Assembly: GCA_003255745.1 (NCBI GenBank) | Contig: QKYL01000187.1 | Location: 18,397-82,396, forward strand | Length of the DNA stretch: 64,000 nt | Reading direction: 5' to 3' | Origin: Paracoccus saliphilus | GTDB lineage: Bacteria; Pseudomonadota; Alphaproteobacteria; Rhodobacterales; Rhodobacteraceae | Shown here: positions 8,567 through 17,217 of the stretch, piece after piece | How the letters are laid out: every line of letters begins with the position of its first letter | Position numbering within the stretch: position 1 is the first letter of the stretch | Notes under the pieces: model-generated | Seen by the model: the letters and a program-made list of their open reading frames with translations, nothing else | Told to the model about the DNA's origin: nothing | Databases searched by the model: none | Translations under genes and position numbers: made by a program

Positions 8567-8926
8567 ATGGCACGAGTTAAATCCGGCAAGGTCACCCACG
8601 CCCGCCACAAGAAAGTCCTTGATCAAGCCAAGGGCTATTACGGCGCGCGGTCGCGCAACTTCCGCACCGCCACCCAGGCCGTCGACAAGGCCAACCAGTA
8701 CGCGACCCGCGACCGCAAGAACCGCAAGCGCAACTTCCGCGCCCTGTGGATCCAGCGCATCAACGCCGCCGTCCGTCTGGTCGATGCCGAGATGACCTAT
8801 TCGCGTTTCATCAACCTGCTGTCGAAGGCCGGCATCGAGGTTGACCGCAAGGTGCTGGCCGACCTGGCCGTGAACGAGCCCGAAGCCTTCGGCGCCATCG
8901 TCGCCCAGGCCAAAGCCGCCGCCTGA
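8567..8926 (+). CDS. rplT: 50S ribosomal protein L20
   Basis: L20 binds 23S rRNA early in large-subunit assembly. The 119-residue sequence has the long basic N-terminal extension ([20 protein letters not shown]) and the globular half with [13 protein letters not shown] and [19 protein letters not shown]. Length and start are normal for the family. A GC-rich terminator follows within about 25 nt, so rpmI-rplT ends here. Confidence 0.97.
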   Translation: MARVKSGKVTHARHKKVLDQAKGYYGARSRNFRTATQAVDKANQYATRDRKNRKRNFRALWIQRINAAVRLVDAEMTYSRFINLLSKAGIEVDRKVLADLAVNEPEAFGAIVAQAKAAA

Positions 8927-8948
8927 TCGCAATTCCGATTGCTTCGCG

Positions 8949-8980
8949 AAGGCCCGTTCCCGAAAGGGGGCGGGCCTTTG
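8949..8980 (+). terminator. intrinsic terminator after rplT
   Basis: AAGGCCCG and CGGGCCTT form the outer stem, with extra pairing of CCC and GGG in the loop, followed by TTTGT. It lies 23 nt after the L20 stop. Confidence 0.8.
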
Positions 8981-9050
8981 TCGCATGTGGCTGTGGGGAA
9001 CCGCCCCTGTTCACTGCGGTTGTGGTCGAAGCAGAGCAAAGGAGATGGCG

Positions 9051-9413
9051 ATGGACGACCAAAGGGTGTGGGATTTCGAACAGGGGCTGTGGCAGACGTC
9101 CGAGGAGCGGTATCACGAACGCGTCGATCCCGAATGCGTCATGGCTCTCAGCCACGAACCATTCCTGGTGCACGGGCAGGGGGCCATCGATGCCGTCAGC
9201 GGCACCCCGGACTGGGATGAGGTGTCGTTTTCGGACCAGACCATCTCACGCCCCGAGGAAGGGCTGATCGTCGTCGGCTATCGCGTTCGGGCCGAAAAGG
9301 GCGAAACGCGCTTTGACGCTGCCTGCACCTCGGTCTATCGCCGCAAGGCACACGAGGAATGGTCGGTGGTCCAGCACGCGCAGGTCGCGCTTCCCGCGGT
9401 CGAGGGTCGCTGA
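9051..9413 (+). CDS. NTF2-like (DUF4440-type) protein
   Basis: The 120-residue cytoplasmic protein resembles the small alpha+beta NTF2-like fold often annotated DUF4440. It has an N-terminal helix with WDFEQGLWQTSEERYHERVD and later strands with GLIVVGYRVRAE, FDAACTSVYRR and EWSVVQHAQV. The start at 9051 is 7 nt after an AAAGGAG site. No enzyme active site can be assigned. It stands alone between the rplT terminator and a P450 pseudogene. Confidence 0.72.
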   Translation: MDDQRVWDFEQGLWQTSEERYHERVDPECVMALSHEPFLVHGQGAIDAVSGTPDWDEVSFSDQTISRPEEGLIVVGYRVRAEKGETRFDAACTSVYRRKAHEEWSVVQHAQVALPAVEGR

Positions 9414-9503
9414 TCCCTGCGATAACAGGGCGGGTGCCGGCGGCTTGACCGGCCCCCGCCCCGGCGCCAAGTTGGCACAACTTCCCTGCCGGAAAACGCA
9501 TTC

Positions 9504-10011
9504 ATGTTGGACCTGCCTCAAGCCGATCCCGTCAAGGTGCCGCTGGCCGTTCGGCCGCTGGGCCTATGGGCACCGCTATCACCGCGCGCCAGCCCATCGT
9601 GTCGGGCAAGACCGGGTTGCGCTGGCACATGGTGATGGACCCCGACGCACTGCGCCACATCCTCGAGGACCGGGTCAAGGATTGTCCCAAGTCCACAACT
9701 ACCAAGCTGATCCTGAACCCGGCTATTGGCGACAGCCTGTTCGTCGCCGAGGGGGCGCATTGGCGCTGGCGACGGCGCGCCGCGGCCCCGGCCTTCGCGC
9801 AGCGCCATGTAGACGGGCTGGGCCCGGTGATGACTGCCGCCGCCGAGGCATCGTGCCGCCGCCTGAGTGCGGTACGCGGACCGGTCAACATGCGCTGCTG
9901 GCCCGCTTTCGCTTTGACCGGGTACCGGGCCGCGATCCCCAGCCGCGCATGATCCTGACGCTCCGCCCCGAAGGCGGCGTCTGGCTGGCTGTCCGGCCGC
10001 GCGGCGACTGA
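9504..10011 (+). pseudogene. cytochrome P450 remnant with internal deletion and frameshift
   Basis: Fragments of one P450 gene are spread over two or three frames. The first frame (from 9504) gives an N-terminal stub, MLDLPQADPVKVPLAVRPLG. A shift near 9560-9570 leads to a longer stretch with DPDALRHILEDRVKDCPKST and GDSLFVAEGAHWRWRRRAAA, which matches the substrate-access end of bacterial P450s. Near 9893 the sequence jumps to the extreme C-terminus, ALLARFRFDRVPGRDPQPRM and ILTLRPEGGVWLAVRPRGD. The middle, including the I-helix, ExxR and heme-cysteine regions, is absent. The locus cannot encode a working enzyme. Confidence 0.85.
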
Positions 10012-10079
10012 CCCGCAAGGGTTGCGGCTGCTCACGGGGCTGTTACAGACTGCCGCCTGAACAGGCAGCGGAGTGGGCC

Positions 10080-11486
10080 ATGACCGCGATCATCGACTTT
10101 CTGAACACCATCTTCTGGGGCTATGTGCTGATCTACGGTCTGCTGGCCGTGGGCATCTACTTCACCGCACGGCTGGGCCTGCTGCAATTCCGCCACTTTG
10201 CCGAGATGTGGCGCTGCGTGCGCGGCTCGGGCGTGACCGACCGCGACGGCATCACGCCCTTTCAGGCGCTGTCGGTGTCGCTGGCCAGCCGCGTGGGCAC
10301 CGGCAATATCGCGGGCGTCGCAGTGGCGCTGGTCCTGGGGGGGCCGGGCGCGATCTTCTGGATGTGGATGGTGGCGCTGGTGGGGATGGCCACGGCCTAT
10401 GCCGAATCCACGCTGGCGCAGCTTTACAAGATCCACGGCCCCGACGGCATGTATCGCGGCGGCCCGGCCTATTACATCTCGCGCGGGCTGGGCCTGCGCT
10501 GGCTGGCGGGACTGTTCGCCGTCGCGCTGATCATCGCCTTTGGCCTGGTGTTCAACGCCGTGCAGGCCAATTCCATTGCCCAGGCGGTCGAAGGCGCATT
10601 CGGCATCAACGCGGGCCTGGTGGGGCTGGCCGTGGCGGCGCTGTCAGGTGTCATCATCTTCGGCGGCATTCCCCAGATCGCGCGCACCGCGCAGCTGGTC
10701 GTGCCGGTCATGGCGGGCCTTTACCTGCTGGCCGCGGTCGTCGTCCTGGCCCTGAACATCACCGAGGTGCCGGGCATCCTGCTGGGCATCATCCGCAGCG
10801 CCTTCGGCCTGCAGGAGGCCGTGGGCGGCGTCACCGGCGGCGTCATGGCCGCCATGCTGAACGGCATTAAGCGCGGCCTTTTCTCGAACGAGGCCGGCAT
10901 GGGCTCGGCCCCTAACATCGCCGCGGTTGCCGTTCCGAACCCGCACCACCCCTCGTCCCAGGGCTTTGTGCAGGCACTGGGCGTCTTCATCGACACGATC
11001 CTGGTCTGCACCGCCACCGCCCTGATGATCCTGTTGGCCGACGTTATCCCCTCGGCCGACCTGACCGGCGTCAACCTGACCCAGGCCGCGCTTTCCGACC
11101 ATTTCGGCGGCTTCGGCCACATCTTCGTGGCGGTGGCGATCTTCTTCTTCGCCTTCACTTCGATCATCGGCAATTACAGCTATGCCGAAAACGCGCTGGT
11201 CTTCCTGGGCGCGGGCAAGCCCGGCATCATGGTGCTGCGCCTGGCCGCACTTGGCATGGTCGTCTGGGGCTCGCTGCAGGCCGTGTCGACCGTCTTCAAC
11301 TTTGCCGATGCCAGCATGGGCCTGATGGCCACGATCAACCTGATCGCCATCGTGGCGCTGTCGGGCACGGTGGCCAAGGTCACCGCCGACTATCTCAGCC
11401 AGCGCCGCGCCGGGATCGAACCGCAGTTCCACATCAACCGCCACCCCCGCATCGCGCCGGGCGTGAACCGCGACATCTGGAAATGA
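10080..11486 (+). CDS. alanine/glycine:cation symporter (AGCS family)
   Basis: This inner-membrane transporter of 468 residues is predicted to bring in alanine or glycine with sodium or protons. Family signatures are SLASRVGTGNIAGVAVAL near residue 75, MYRGGPAYYISRGL, and GIKRGLFSNEAGMGSAPNIA near residue 260. About ten hydrophobic segments are visible. It is preceded by the P450 remnant and followed by a strong hairpin, so it is probably monocistronic. Confidence 0.93.
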   Translation: MTAIIDFLNTIFWGYVLIYGLLAVGIYFTARLGLLQFRHFAEMWRCVRGSGVTDRDGITPFQALSVSLASRVGTGNIAGVAVALVLGGPGAIFWMWMVALVGMATAYAESTLAQLYKIHGPDGMYRGGPAYYISRGLGLRWLAGLFAVALIIAFGLVFNAVQANSIAQAVEGAFGINAGLVGLAVAALSGVIIFGGIPQIARTAQLVVPVMAGLYLLAAVVVLALNITEVPGILLGIIRSAFGLQEAVGGVTGGVMAAMLNGIKRGLFSNEAGMGSAPNIAAVAVPNPHHPSSQGFVQALGVFIDTILVCTATALMILLADVIPSADLTGVNLTQAALSDHFGGFGHIFVAVAIFFFAFTSIIGNYSYAENALVFLGAGKPGIMVLRLAALGMVVWGSLQAVSTVFNFADASMGLMATINLIAIVALSGTVAKVTADYLSQRRAGIEPQFHINRHPRIAPGVNRDIWK

Positions 11487-11502
11487 CCGCCGCCTGAAAC
11501 GG

Positions 11503-11537
11503 GGGCGGGCGCGCGGTCTTTCCCCGCGCGCCCGCCC
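11503..11537. terminator. 14-bp perfect GC hairpin after the symporter gene
   Basis: GGGCGGGCGCGCGG and CCGCGCGCCCGCCC pair perfectly around a 7-base loop, 16 nt after the symporter stop and about 40 nt before pheS. There is no T-tract after the stem. Its strength and position suggest termination or 3'-end protection. Confidence 0.65.
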
Positions 11538-11575
11538 ATGCTAACGCGAGGCCAAGTTCTGACACGAGGCCCGCC

Positions 11576-12658
11576 ATGGATGATCTGACCCCGCTGCGCC
11601 AGCAATGGCTGGACCGCATCACCGCCGCCACCGACCCCGCCGCCATCGAGGAGGTCCGCCTGGCCGCCCTGGGCAAGAAGGGCGAGATCAGCCTGAAGAT
11701 GCGCGAACTGGGCCGCATGTCGCCCGAGGAACGCCAGACCACCGGCAAGGCCCTGAACCAGATCCGCGACGAGATCGACGCCGCGCTGCGCGCCCGCAAG
11801 CTGTCGCTGGAGGATGCGGCGCTGGACGCGCGCCTCAGGGACGAATGGCTGGACGTGACCCTGCCGAGCCGCCCGCGCCGCCAGGGGACCATCCACCCGA
11901 TCAGCCAGGTCACGGACGAGGTCACCGCGATCTTTGCCGACATGGGCTTTGCCGTCGCCGAAGGCCCGCAGGTCGAAAGCGACTGGTACAATTTCGACGC
12001 GCTGAACATCGCCCCCGAACATCCCGCGCGCCAGGAACACGACACCTTCTTCATGCACCGCGCACCCGGCGACGACCGCCCGCCGCACGTCCTGCGCACC
12101 CACACCTCTCCGGTTCAGATCCGCGCCATGCAGGATCAGGGCGCGCCGATCCGCGTCATCGCGCCGGGCCGCGTCTATCGCATGGACATGGACCAGACGC
12201 ATACGCCGATGTTCCACCAGATCGAAGGCCTGGCCATCGATCGCGACATCAGCATGGCGCACCTGAAATGGACGCTGGAGGAATTCTGCCGCGCCTTCTT
12301 CGAGGTGCCGTCGGTCGAGCTGCGCTTCCGCGCCTCGCACTTCCCCTTCACCGAACCCTCGGCCGAGGTCGACATCCGCTGTTCGTGGGAAGGTGGCCAG
12401 CTGAAGATCGGCGAGGGCAATTCCTGGCTGGAAATCCTGGGATCCGGCATGGTCCACCCCAATGTCCTGCGCGCGGGCGGCATCGACCCCGACCAGTGGC
12501 AGGGCTTTGCCTTCGGCATGGGCATCGACCGCATCGCGATGCTGAAATACGGCATCCCCGACCTGCGCGCGTTCTTTGAAAGCGACCTGCGCTGGCTGCG
12601 GCATTATGGGTTTGCAGCAGGGGATATGCCGAGTGTGAGTGGTGGGTTGAGTAGGTGA
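11576..12658 (+). CDS. pheS: phenylalanyl-tRNA synthetase alpha subunit
   Basis: PheS is the catalytic subunit of the alpha2-beta2 enzyme that charges tRNA-Phe. The 360-residue protein has the N-terminal coiled-coil tRNA-binding arm (residues 1-85), class II motif 2 around [12 protein letters not shown] and [20 protein letters not shown], and motif 3 with [14 protein letters not shown] near residue 316. It ends with the usual GGLSR. pheT lies 1.26 kb downstream, separated by two unrelated genes. Confidence 0.97.
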   Translation: MDDLTPLRQQWLDRITAATDPAAIEEVRLAALGKKGEISLKMRELGRMSPEERQTTGKALNQIRDEIDAALRARKLSLEDAALDARLRDEWLDVTLPSRPRRQGTIHPISQVTDEVTAIFADMGFAVAEGPQVESDWYNFDALNIAPEHPARQEHDTFFMHRAPGDDRPPHVLRTHTSPVQIRAMQDQGAPIRVIAPGRVYRMDMDQTHTPMFHQIEGLAIDRDISMAHLKWTLEEFCRAFFEVPSVELRFRASHFPFTEPSAEVDIRCSWEGGQLKIGEGNSWLEILGSGMVHPNVLRAGGIDPDQWQGFAFGMGIDRIAMLKYGIPDLRAFFESDLRWLRHYGFAAGDMPSVSGGLSR

Positions 12659-12668
12659 CGCACCCGCA

Positions 12669-13250
12669 ATGCGAAGATGCATAGCTTTATTTAAAGTACT
12701 TCTGTCTAAGATTCAGAAGGGCGAATTAACATATCTGATCAGAGCGATCTGGCTGGCAAACGTTTTAGTGGGCCTTTTGCTTGTGCTTCCGTTAGACGCT
12801 GCAGGTGCAGTACTGGGGTCCTCCACGGCTCTATTCATTGCACTAGTCGCCTACCCGTGGCAAAAAAACATTGATCGTCAGCTAAGTATAGATCAGGAGC
12901 TTCGGCTTGCTGCTGCACGTTACCTAAAAGCTGAAGCTAGCCTGCTGGTCGCTTGTCAGAGCGCAACGCGTGATGAAACTAGGAAAGAAGCCCTAAAGGC
13001 ATTCGATGAAGCGTTCAGCACACTTACTGCGGAGCTGAAACTCATGTTCCTCATGGTGCCGAAGCCTGTTGCAACGGAGATTAGTGAGCACTTCAACTCG
13101 GTTGGAAAGCTCGCTTTTCTGGCGGCCTACGGTGGTACGCCCGAAGAAAGAGAGTCAGCCGCGCAGCTTGTTCAAGAGTACAATAGTTCACTCGAAAAGC
13201 TGACGAATGCCATTAAGCCTAGCTTTGGCGTCCGCCCTAGAAGTTTCTAA
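12669..13250 (+). CDS. unknown membrane-anchored protein of atypical composition
   Basis: I do not recognise this 193-residue protein. Two predicted transmembrane helices lie near residues 24-43 and 45-64, with little between them. A long, mostly helical soluble part follows (residues 70-193), containing RQLSIDQELRLAAARYLKAE and a C-terminal EYNSSLEKLTNAI. Its base composition is clearly lower in GC than all neighbours (28 of 60 bases in 12721-12780) and codon use is mixed, which suggests recent acquisition. It starts 10 nt after pheS, inside what would otherwise be a pheS-pheT gap. Confidence 0.65.
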   Translation: MRRCIALFKVLLSKIQKGELTYLIRAIWLANVLVGLLLVLPLDAAGAVLGSSTALFIALVAYPWQKNIDRQLSIDQELRLAAARYLKAEASLLVACQSATRDETRKEALKAFDEAFSTLTAELKLMFLMVPKPVATEISEHFNSVGKLAFLAAYGGTPEERESAAQLVQEYNSSLEKLTNAIKPSFGVRPRSF

Positions 13251-13276
13251 TGTTTTAAACTTTTTGAAACCAAGCT

Positions 13277-13576
13277 TTACCGCAACCGCCGCCGGATATC
13301 CTCGCGGTCCGACTGGATCATGCCGGGGATCAGGAACAGGTCGATCACGCACCACAACGCGACAAAGGCCACGGCGGGCCAGCCGATCAGCACCGGGGTC
13401 AGCAGCCAGCCGACCGCCCAGATGGCCAGCATCAGAAGCCCGCTCATCCAGCGGCCCAGATACATGCGGTGGACGCCAAAGCCCCACAGGAAGATCAGCA
13501 GCAGATAGGCGACCAGCGGCGATTTCGCCTCGTTCGCGACGCGCTGCTCGATCAGCAATTCCCGCTGCGTATCCAT
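13277..13576 (-). CDS. TM2 domain-containing protein
   Basis: The 99-residue protein has the TM2 arrangement: two hydrophobic helices (about residues 20-37 and 45-66) with the conserved FLWGFGVHRMYLGRWMSGLL motif at the first helix and turn. A third hydrophobic stretch near WPAVAFVALWCVIDLFLIPG and a basic tail follow. TM2 proteins are widespread small membrane proteins without an established bacterial function. It is oriented against pheS and pheT and ends 26 nt from the atypical gene. Confidence 0.85.
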   Translation of the reverse strand: MDTQRELLIEQRVANEAKSPLVAYLLLIFLWGFGVHRMYLGRWMSGLLMLAIWAVGWLLTPVLIGWPAVAFVALWCVIDLFLIPGMIQSDREDIRRRLR

Positions 13577-13919
13577 CCGTCAGGCTCCTGTCTCATGCGC
13601 CCGGCCCACCTGGCCCGATCCCCTTACAGATAGGAACCCGCGCGCCCTGCGCAAGATGTCGCGCCCCCGACCCGCCCCACACCAGAGCGCGCAAGTGGTG
13701 CACGCGCCCCGTCAAGCCCTACACAGGCCAAGCGGTCAAAGAAAGGCAGAGACCAATTGCTTTCACTGACAGGTTGCATCGGCGGCAAGCAGACCGGTGG
13801 GCGCCGAAAGGGGCAAATTTCGCGGTTGCGGCTTGACCCTTGGCCCGCTGCGCGCTTCAAGGCAGCAAACCCCACCCCCGCCCTTGCCCGAGCGGGCCGG
13901 ACCCGGAAAGCCGATCGCC
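13577..13919. other. 343-bp gene-free stretch upstream of pheT
   Basis: No convincing gene is visible. The stretch should contain the promoter of the TM2 gene (minus) and of pheT (plus). A candidate -35 TTGACC at 13833-13838 lies about 85 nt before the pheT start, but its -10 is not clear. I see no leader peptide with phenylalanine codons that would indicate attenuation. Confidence 0.4.
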
Positions 13920-16307
13920 ATGAAGTTCACCCTGTCCTGGCTCAAAGAGCATCTTGAGACCACCGCCACCCTTGAGCAGATTGCCGAGGCGCTGACCGAC
14001 CTGGGCCTGGAGGTCGAGGAGGTCGCAGACCCCGCAGCCCGGCTGCGGACCTTTACATTGGCGCGGGTCGAGCATGCCGAACAGCATCCCGACGCCGATC
14101 GCCTGCGCGTCTGCCGTGTGATGACGGACGAAGGCGAAAAGCAGATCGTCTGCGGTGCGCCCAACGCCCGCGCGGGGATCACGGTCGTGCTGGCCAAGCC
14201 CGGCGATTACGTTCCCGGCATCGACACGACGCTTGGTGTGGGCAAGATCCGCGGCATCGAAAGCCACGGCATGATGGCCAGCGAACGTGAACTGGAGCTG
14301 TCTGAGGAACACGATGGCATCATCGAGCTGCCCTCGGGCGAGGTCGGCCAGCGCTTTGTGGACTGGTTGGCGCAGAACGCGCCAGAGAAGATCGACCCGA
14401 TGATCCATATCAAGATCACCCCGAACCGGCCCGATGCGCTTGGTGTGCACGGGATCGCCCGCGACTTGGCGGCGCGTGGTTTGGGGGTTCTGAAGCCGGT
14501 GACGGTTCAGCCGGTTCCCGGCAGCTTTCCCTGCCCGATAGGCGTGACCATCGACGGTGGCGTCGCTGGCAAGGCGCCGTTCTTCGCCGGGCGTGTGGTG
14601 CGGGGCGTGACGAATGGCCCGTCGCCCGTCTGGCTGCAAAAGCGCCTGCGCGCCATTGGCCTGCGGCCGATCAACGCGCTGGTGGACATCACGAACTTCT
14701 TCACCTTTGACCTGAATCGTCCGCTGCACGTCTTTGACGCTGCCAAGGTGTCGGGCAACCTGGTCCTGCGCGGCGCATGCGCGGGCGAGGAGCTGGTGGC
14801 GCTGGACGACAAGACCTATCCGTTGCCCGAAGGCGCCGTGGTGATCTGCGACGATGGTGGTCCCGAAAGCATTGCGGGCATAATGGGCGGCGCGGCCTCG
14901 GGCGCGTCCGAGGCGACAACCGATGTTTTCATCGAGGCCGCTTATTTCGATCCGATCAGCACCGCCGCCGCCGGCCGCGCGCTGAAGATCAACAGTGATG
15001 CGCGCTATCGGTTCGAGCGCGGCATCGACCCTGCCTTCACCCTGCCGGGGCTGGAACTGGCGACGCGCATGGTCATGGACCTGTGTGGCGGCGAGGCGTC
15101 CGAGGTCGTGACGGCTGGCGCGCTGCCCGACACCGGCCGGGCCTATCGCCTGGACCCGCAGCGGACCAGCCGCCTGGTCGGCATGGACATCCCGGAAGCC
15201 GATCAGCGTGCCACGCTGGAGGTCCTGGGCTTCCGGCTGGACGGCGACATGGCCCATGTCCCCTCATGGCGCCCCGACGTGCTGGGCGAGGCCGACCTGG
15301 TCGAAGAAATTGCCCGCATCGCCAGCCTGACCAAGTTGCAAGGCAAGCCCCTGCCTCGCCCCAGGCCCGGTGTGCCGCAGCCTGTGCTGACGCCCCTGCA
15401 GGTCCGCGAAAAGACCGCACGCCGGACGGCTGCCGCACTGGGCTATAATGAATGCGTGACCTACAGCTTCATTGACCAAACCTCGGCCGCGCTGTTCGGC
15501 GGCGGCACGGATGCGGTGCGGGTGGACAACCCCATCAGCAGCGAGATGAGCCATCTGCGTCCCGATCTGCTGCCCGGCCTGCTGCAGGCGGCGGCGCGCA
15601 ACCAGGCACGCGGTTTTGCAGACCTGGCGCTGTTCGAACTGGGGCCGGTCTTTTCCGGCGGCGAGCCAGGCGACCAAGCCGTGCGCATCAGCGGCCTGCT
15701 GGTTGGCCAAATCGCGCCGCGTGACCCTTTCGGCAGCCGCCGAAAGGTGGATCTTTATGACGCCAAGGCAGATGTCGAGGCGATTTTGCAGGCCATCGGC
15801 GCGCCGTCCAAGGCGCAGATCAACCGCAAGCTGGACGGCTGGTGGCATCCCGGCCGTGCGGGCAATATCGCGCTTGGGCCGAACGTGCTGGCAACCTTTG
15901 GCGAGGTCCATCCCAAGGTGTTGCGCCAGATGGATGTCAAGGGGCCGGCTGTCGGCTTTACCATCCAGCTGGCGGCCGTGCCCTTCCCCAAGGTCAAGAC
16001 GCCCACGCGCCCGGCTCTGGATCTGTCCGAACTGCAGGCGGTCGAACGCGACTTTGCCTTTGTTGTGGACCCTCAGGTCGAGGCGCTGACCCTGGTCAAT
16101 GCCGCAGCCGGGGCCGACAAGGCCCTGATCCAAAGCGTTTCGGTTTTTGATCAGTTCACGGGGCTGGACAACGGGCAGAAATCCATCGCGATCTCGGTCC
16201 GGATGCAGCCGCGCGACAAGACCCTGACCGATGCCGAGATTGAGGCCGTGGCCCGCAAGGTGGTCGACAAGGTCCAGAAGGCCACCGGGGGCACCCTGCG
16301 CGGCTGA
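13920..16307 (+). CDS. pheT: phenylalanyl-tRNA synthetase beta subunit
   Basis: PheT supplies tRNA binding and editing of mischarged tyrosine. The 795-residue protein starts MKFTLSWLKEHLETTATLEQ, then an EMAP/tRNA-binding fold (about residues 40-150, with IVCGAPNARAG). B3/B4 editing modules have RPINALVDITNFFTFD near residue 250. The B5 domain lies near residue 400, and a C-terminal anticodon-binding ferredoxin-like domain (FDX-ACB) starts at AVERDFAFVVD. The frame is open upstream, but homology and family N-terminus place the ATG at 13920. A hairpin follows the stop. Confidence 0.97.
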   Translation: MKFTLSWLKEHLETTATLEQIAEALTDLGLEVEEVADPAARLRTFTLARVEHAEQHPDADRLRVCRVMTDEGEKQIVCGAPNARAGITVVLAKPGDYVPGIDTTLGVGKIRGIESHGMMASERELELSEEHDGIIELPSGEVGQRFVDWLAQNAPEKIDPMIHIKITPNRPDALGVHGIARDLAARGLGVLKPVTVQPVPGSFPCPIGVTIDGGVAGKAPFFAGRVVRGVTNGPSPVWLQKRLRAIGLRPINALVDITNFFTFDLNRPLHVFDAAKVSGNLVLRGACAGEELVALDDKTYPLPEGAVVICDDGGPESIAGIMGGAASGASEATTDVFIEAAYFDPISTAAAGRALKINSDARYRFERGIDPAFTLPGLELATRMVMDLCGGEASEVVTAGALPDTGRAYRLDPQRTSRLVGMDIPEADQRATLEVLGFRLDGDMAHVPSWRPDVLGEADLVEEIARIASLTKLQGKPLPRPRPGVPQPVLTPLQVREKTARRTAAALGYNECVTYSFIDQTSAALFGGGTDAVRVDNPISSEMSHLRPDLLPGLLQAAARNQARGFADLALFELGPVFSGGEPGDQAVRISGLLVGQIAPRDPFGSRRKVDLYDAKADVEAILQAIGAPSKAQINRKLDGWWHPGRAGNIALGPNVLATFGEVHPKVLRQMDVKGPAVGFTIQLAAVPFPKVKTPTRPALDLSELQAVERDFAFVVDPQVEALTLVNAAAGADKALIQSVSVFDQFTGLDNGQKSIAISVRMQPRDKTLTDAEIEAVARKVVDKVQKATGGTLRG

Positions 16308-16322
16308 CCAATGAATGCAGAA

Positions 16323-16344
16323 CGGGGGGCTGACGTGCCCCCCG
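16323..16344. terminator. hairpin after pheT
   Basis: CGGGGGGC and GCCCCCCG pair perfectly around the 6-base loop TGACGT, 15 nt after the pheT stop. It sits between pheT and a convergent small gene, so it may act for both strands. No T-tract is present. Confidence 0.6.
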
Positions 16345-16368
16345 GCACAGGTCTGCCGCAGGACGCCG

Positions 16369-16455
16369 TCAGAAGATCAGCGACAGGATGCCGATCACGA
16401 CCAGCAGGCCGATGATAAAGATGATTCCTGCGATGCTGCCAAAGAACTTGAGCAT
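16369..16455 (-). CDS. 28-residue single-helix membrane microprotein
   Basis: A short reading frame starts MLKFFGSIAG, continues as one uninterrupted hydrophobic helix (IIFIIGLLVVIGILSL) and ends IF before TGA. A good AGGAG ribosome site lies 6 nt upstream of its ATG. The lysine at residue 3 would keep the N-terminus in the cytoplasm. The family is unknown; the clean ribosome site and helix are the evidence that it is real. It sits between the pheT hairpin and tRNA-Gly. Confidence 0.6.
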   Translation of the reverse strand: MLKFFGSIAGIIFIIGLLVVIGILSLIF

Positions 16456-16533
16456 GATGATCTCCTGTTTGTGTGACAGGGCAACGAGCAGGGCGGAATG
16501 TTGTTCCGCGCGAATCGGGCATCTGGGGAAAGT

Positions 16534-16607
16534 TGGAGCGGGTGACGGGAATCGAACCCGTGTCTCTAGCTTGGAAGGCTAGGGTCTTACCATTACACAA
16601 CACCCGC
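16534..16607 (-). tRNA. tRNA-Gly (anticodon TCC)
   Basis: The 74-nt sequence on the minus strand folds into a full cloverleaf. The acceptor stem is GCGGGTG / CACCCGC, the anticodon stem CTAGC / GCTAG encloses the loop CTTCCAA, and the T-arm contains GGTTCGATTCC. CCA is encoded. The anticodon TCC reads GGA and, with wobble, GGG. Confidence 0.95.
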
Positions 16608-16655
16608 GTGGGGTCTTGTATAAGCAGGTCGGCCGGCAGGTTCAAGACCGTGGCG

Positions 16656-17108
16656 TCATCGGCGTGTGGCAAAGAATTCCTGCAGCAGCGCCCGCGCGGG
16701 GGCGGCCGACAATCCGTCATAGACCTGCGGCCGGTGGTGGCATTGTGCATGGCCAAAGACGCGGGCGCCATGCGCAACCCCGCCCATCCGCGGGTCCGGC
16801 GCGCCATAGTAGAGGCGGCCGATCCGCGCGGCCGAGATCGCGGCGGCGCACATTGGGCAGGGCTCCAGCGTCACCCACAGGTCATGACCTGGCAGCCGCT
16901 CGGACCCCCGGGCCGCGCAGGCGGCGCGGATTGCCAGAATCTCGGCATGGGCGGTCGGATCGCTGAGTTCGCGCGTGCGGTTGCCGGCGGCGGCCACGAC
17001 GCGGCCCTTCGGGTCGGTCACCACGGCACCCACCGGCACCTCGCCGCGCCGGGCGGCGGCGCGGGCCTCGGCCAGGGCCTGCGGCATATGGGAGATAAAG
17101 GCGGACAT
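16656..17108 (-). CDS. tadA: tRNA-specific adenosine deaminase
   Basis: TadA deaminates A34 to inosine in tRNA-Arg(ACG). The zinc and catalytic residues are visible: His54-Ala-Glu56 in PTAHAEILAI and the Cys84/Cys87 pair in LEPCPMCAAAI. The substrate-loop features GEVPVGAVV and GNRTRELSDP are also present. The start at 17108 gives 150 residues, a normal TadA length. The frame is open far upstream, but that would overlap rluB. It is divergent from rluB and adjacent to a tRNA gene. Confidence 0.93.
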   Translation of the reverse strand: MSAFISHMPQALAEARAAARRGEVPVGAVVTDPKGRVVAAAGNRTRELSDPTAHAEILAIRAACAARGSERLPGHDLWVTLEPCPMCAAAISAARIGRLYYGAPDPRMGGVAHGARVFGHAQCHHRPQVYDGLSAAPARALLQEFFATRR

Positions 17109-17217
17109 GCCCCGCCTTGTGGCAACAGGAACGGGCGGGCGCAAGAAAGGCTTTCCACATGACGGGGAAGGGCGTAGGGAACCCTCTTTGCCCCGCAGCG
17201 ATGCGAAGGAGATGCGC

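Noticed and set aside
11487..11575. Possible phenylalanine attenuator before pheS.
   Set aside because: No short peptide with Phe codons and no alternative hairpins; only one rigid GC stem is visible.
13624..13875. Minus-strand frame of 83 codons upstream of the TM2 gene.
   Set aside because: No ribosome site, no hydrophobic or domain pattern and no GC3 bias expected of a gene here.
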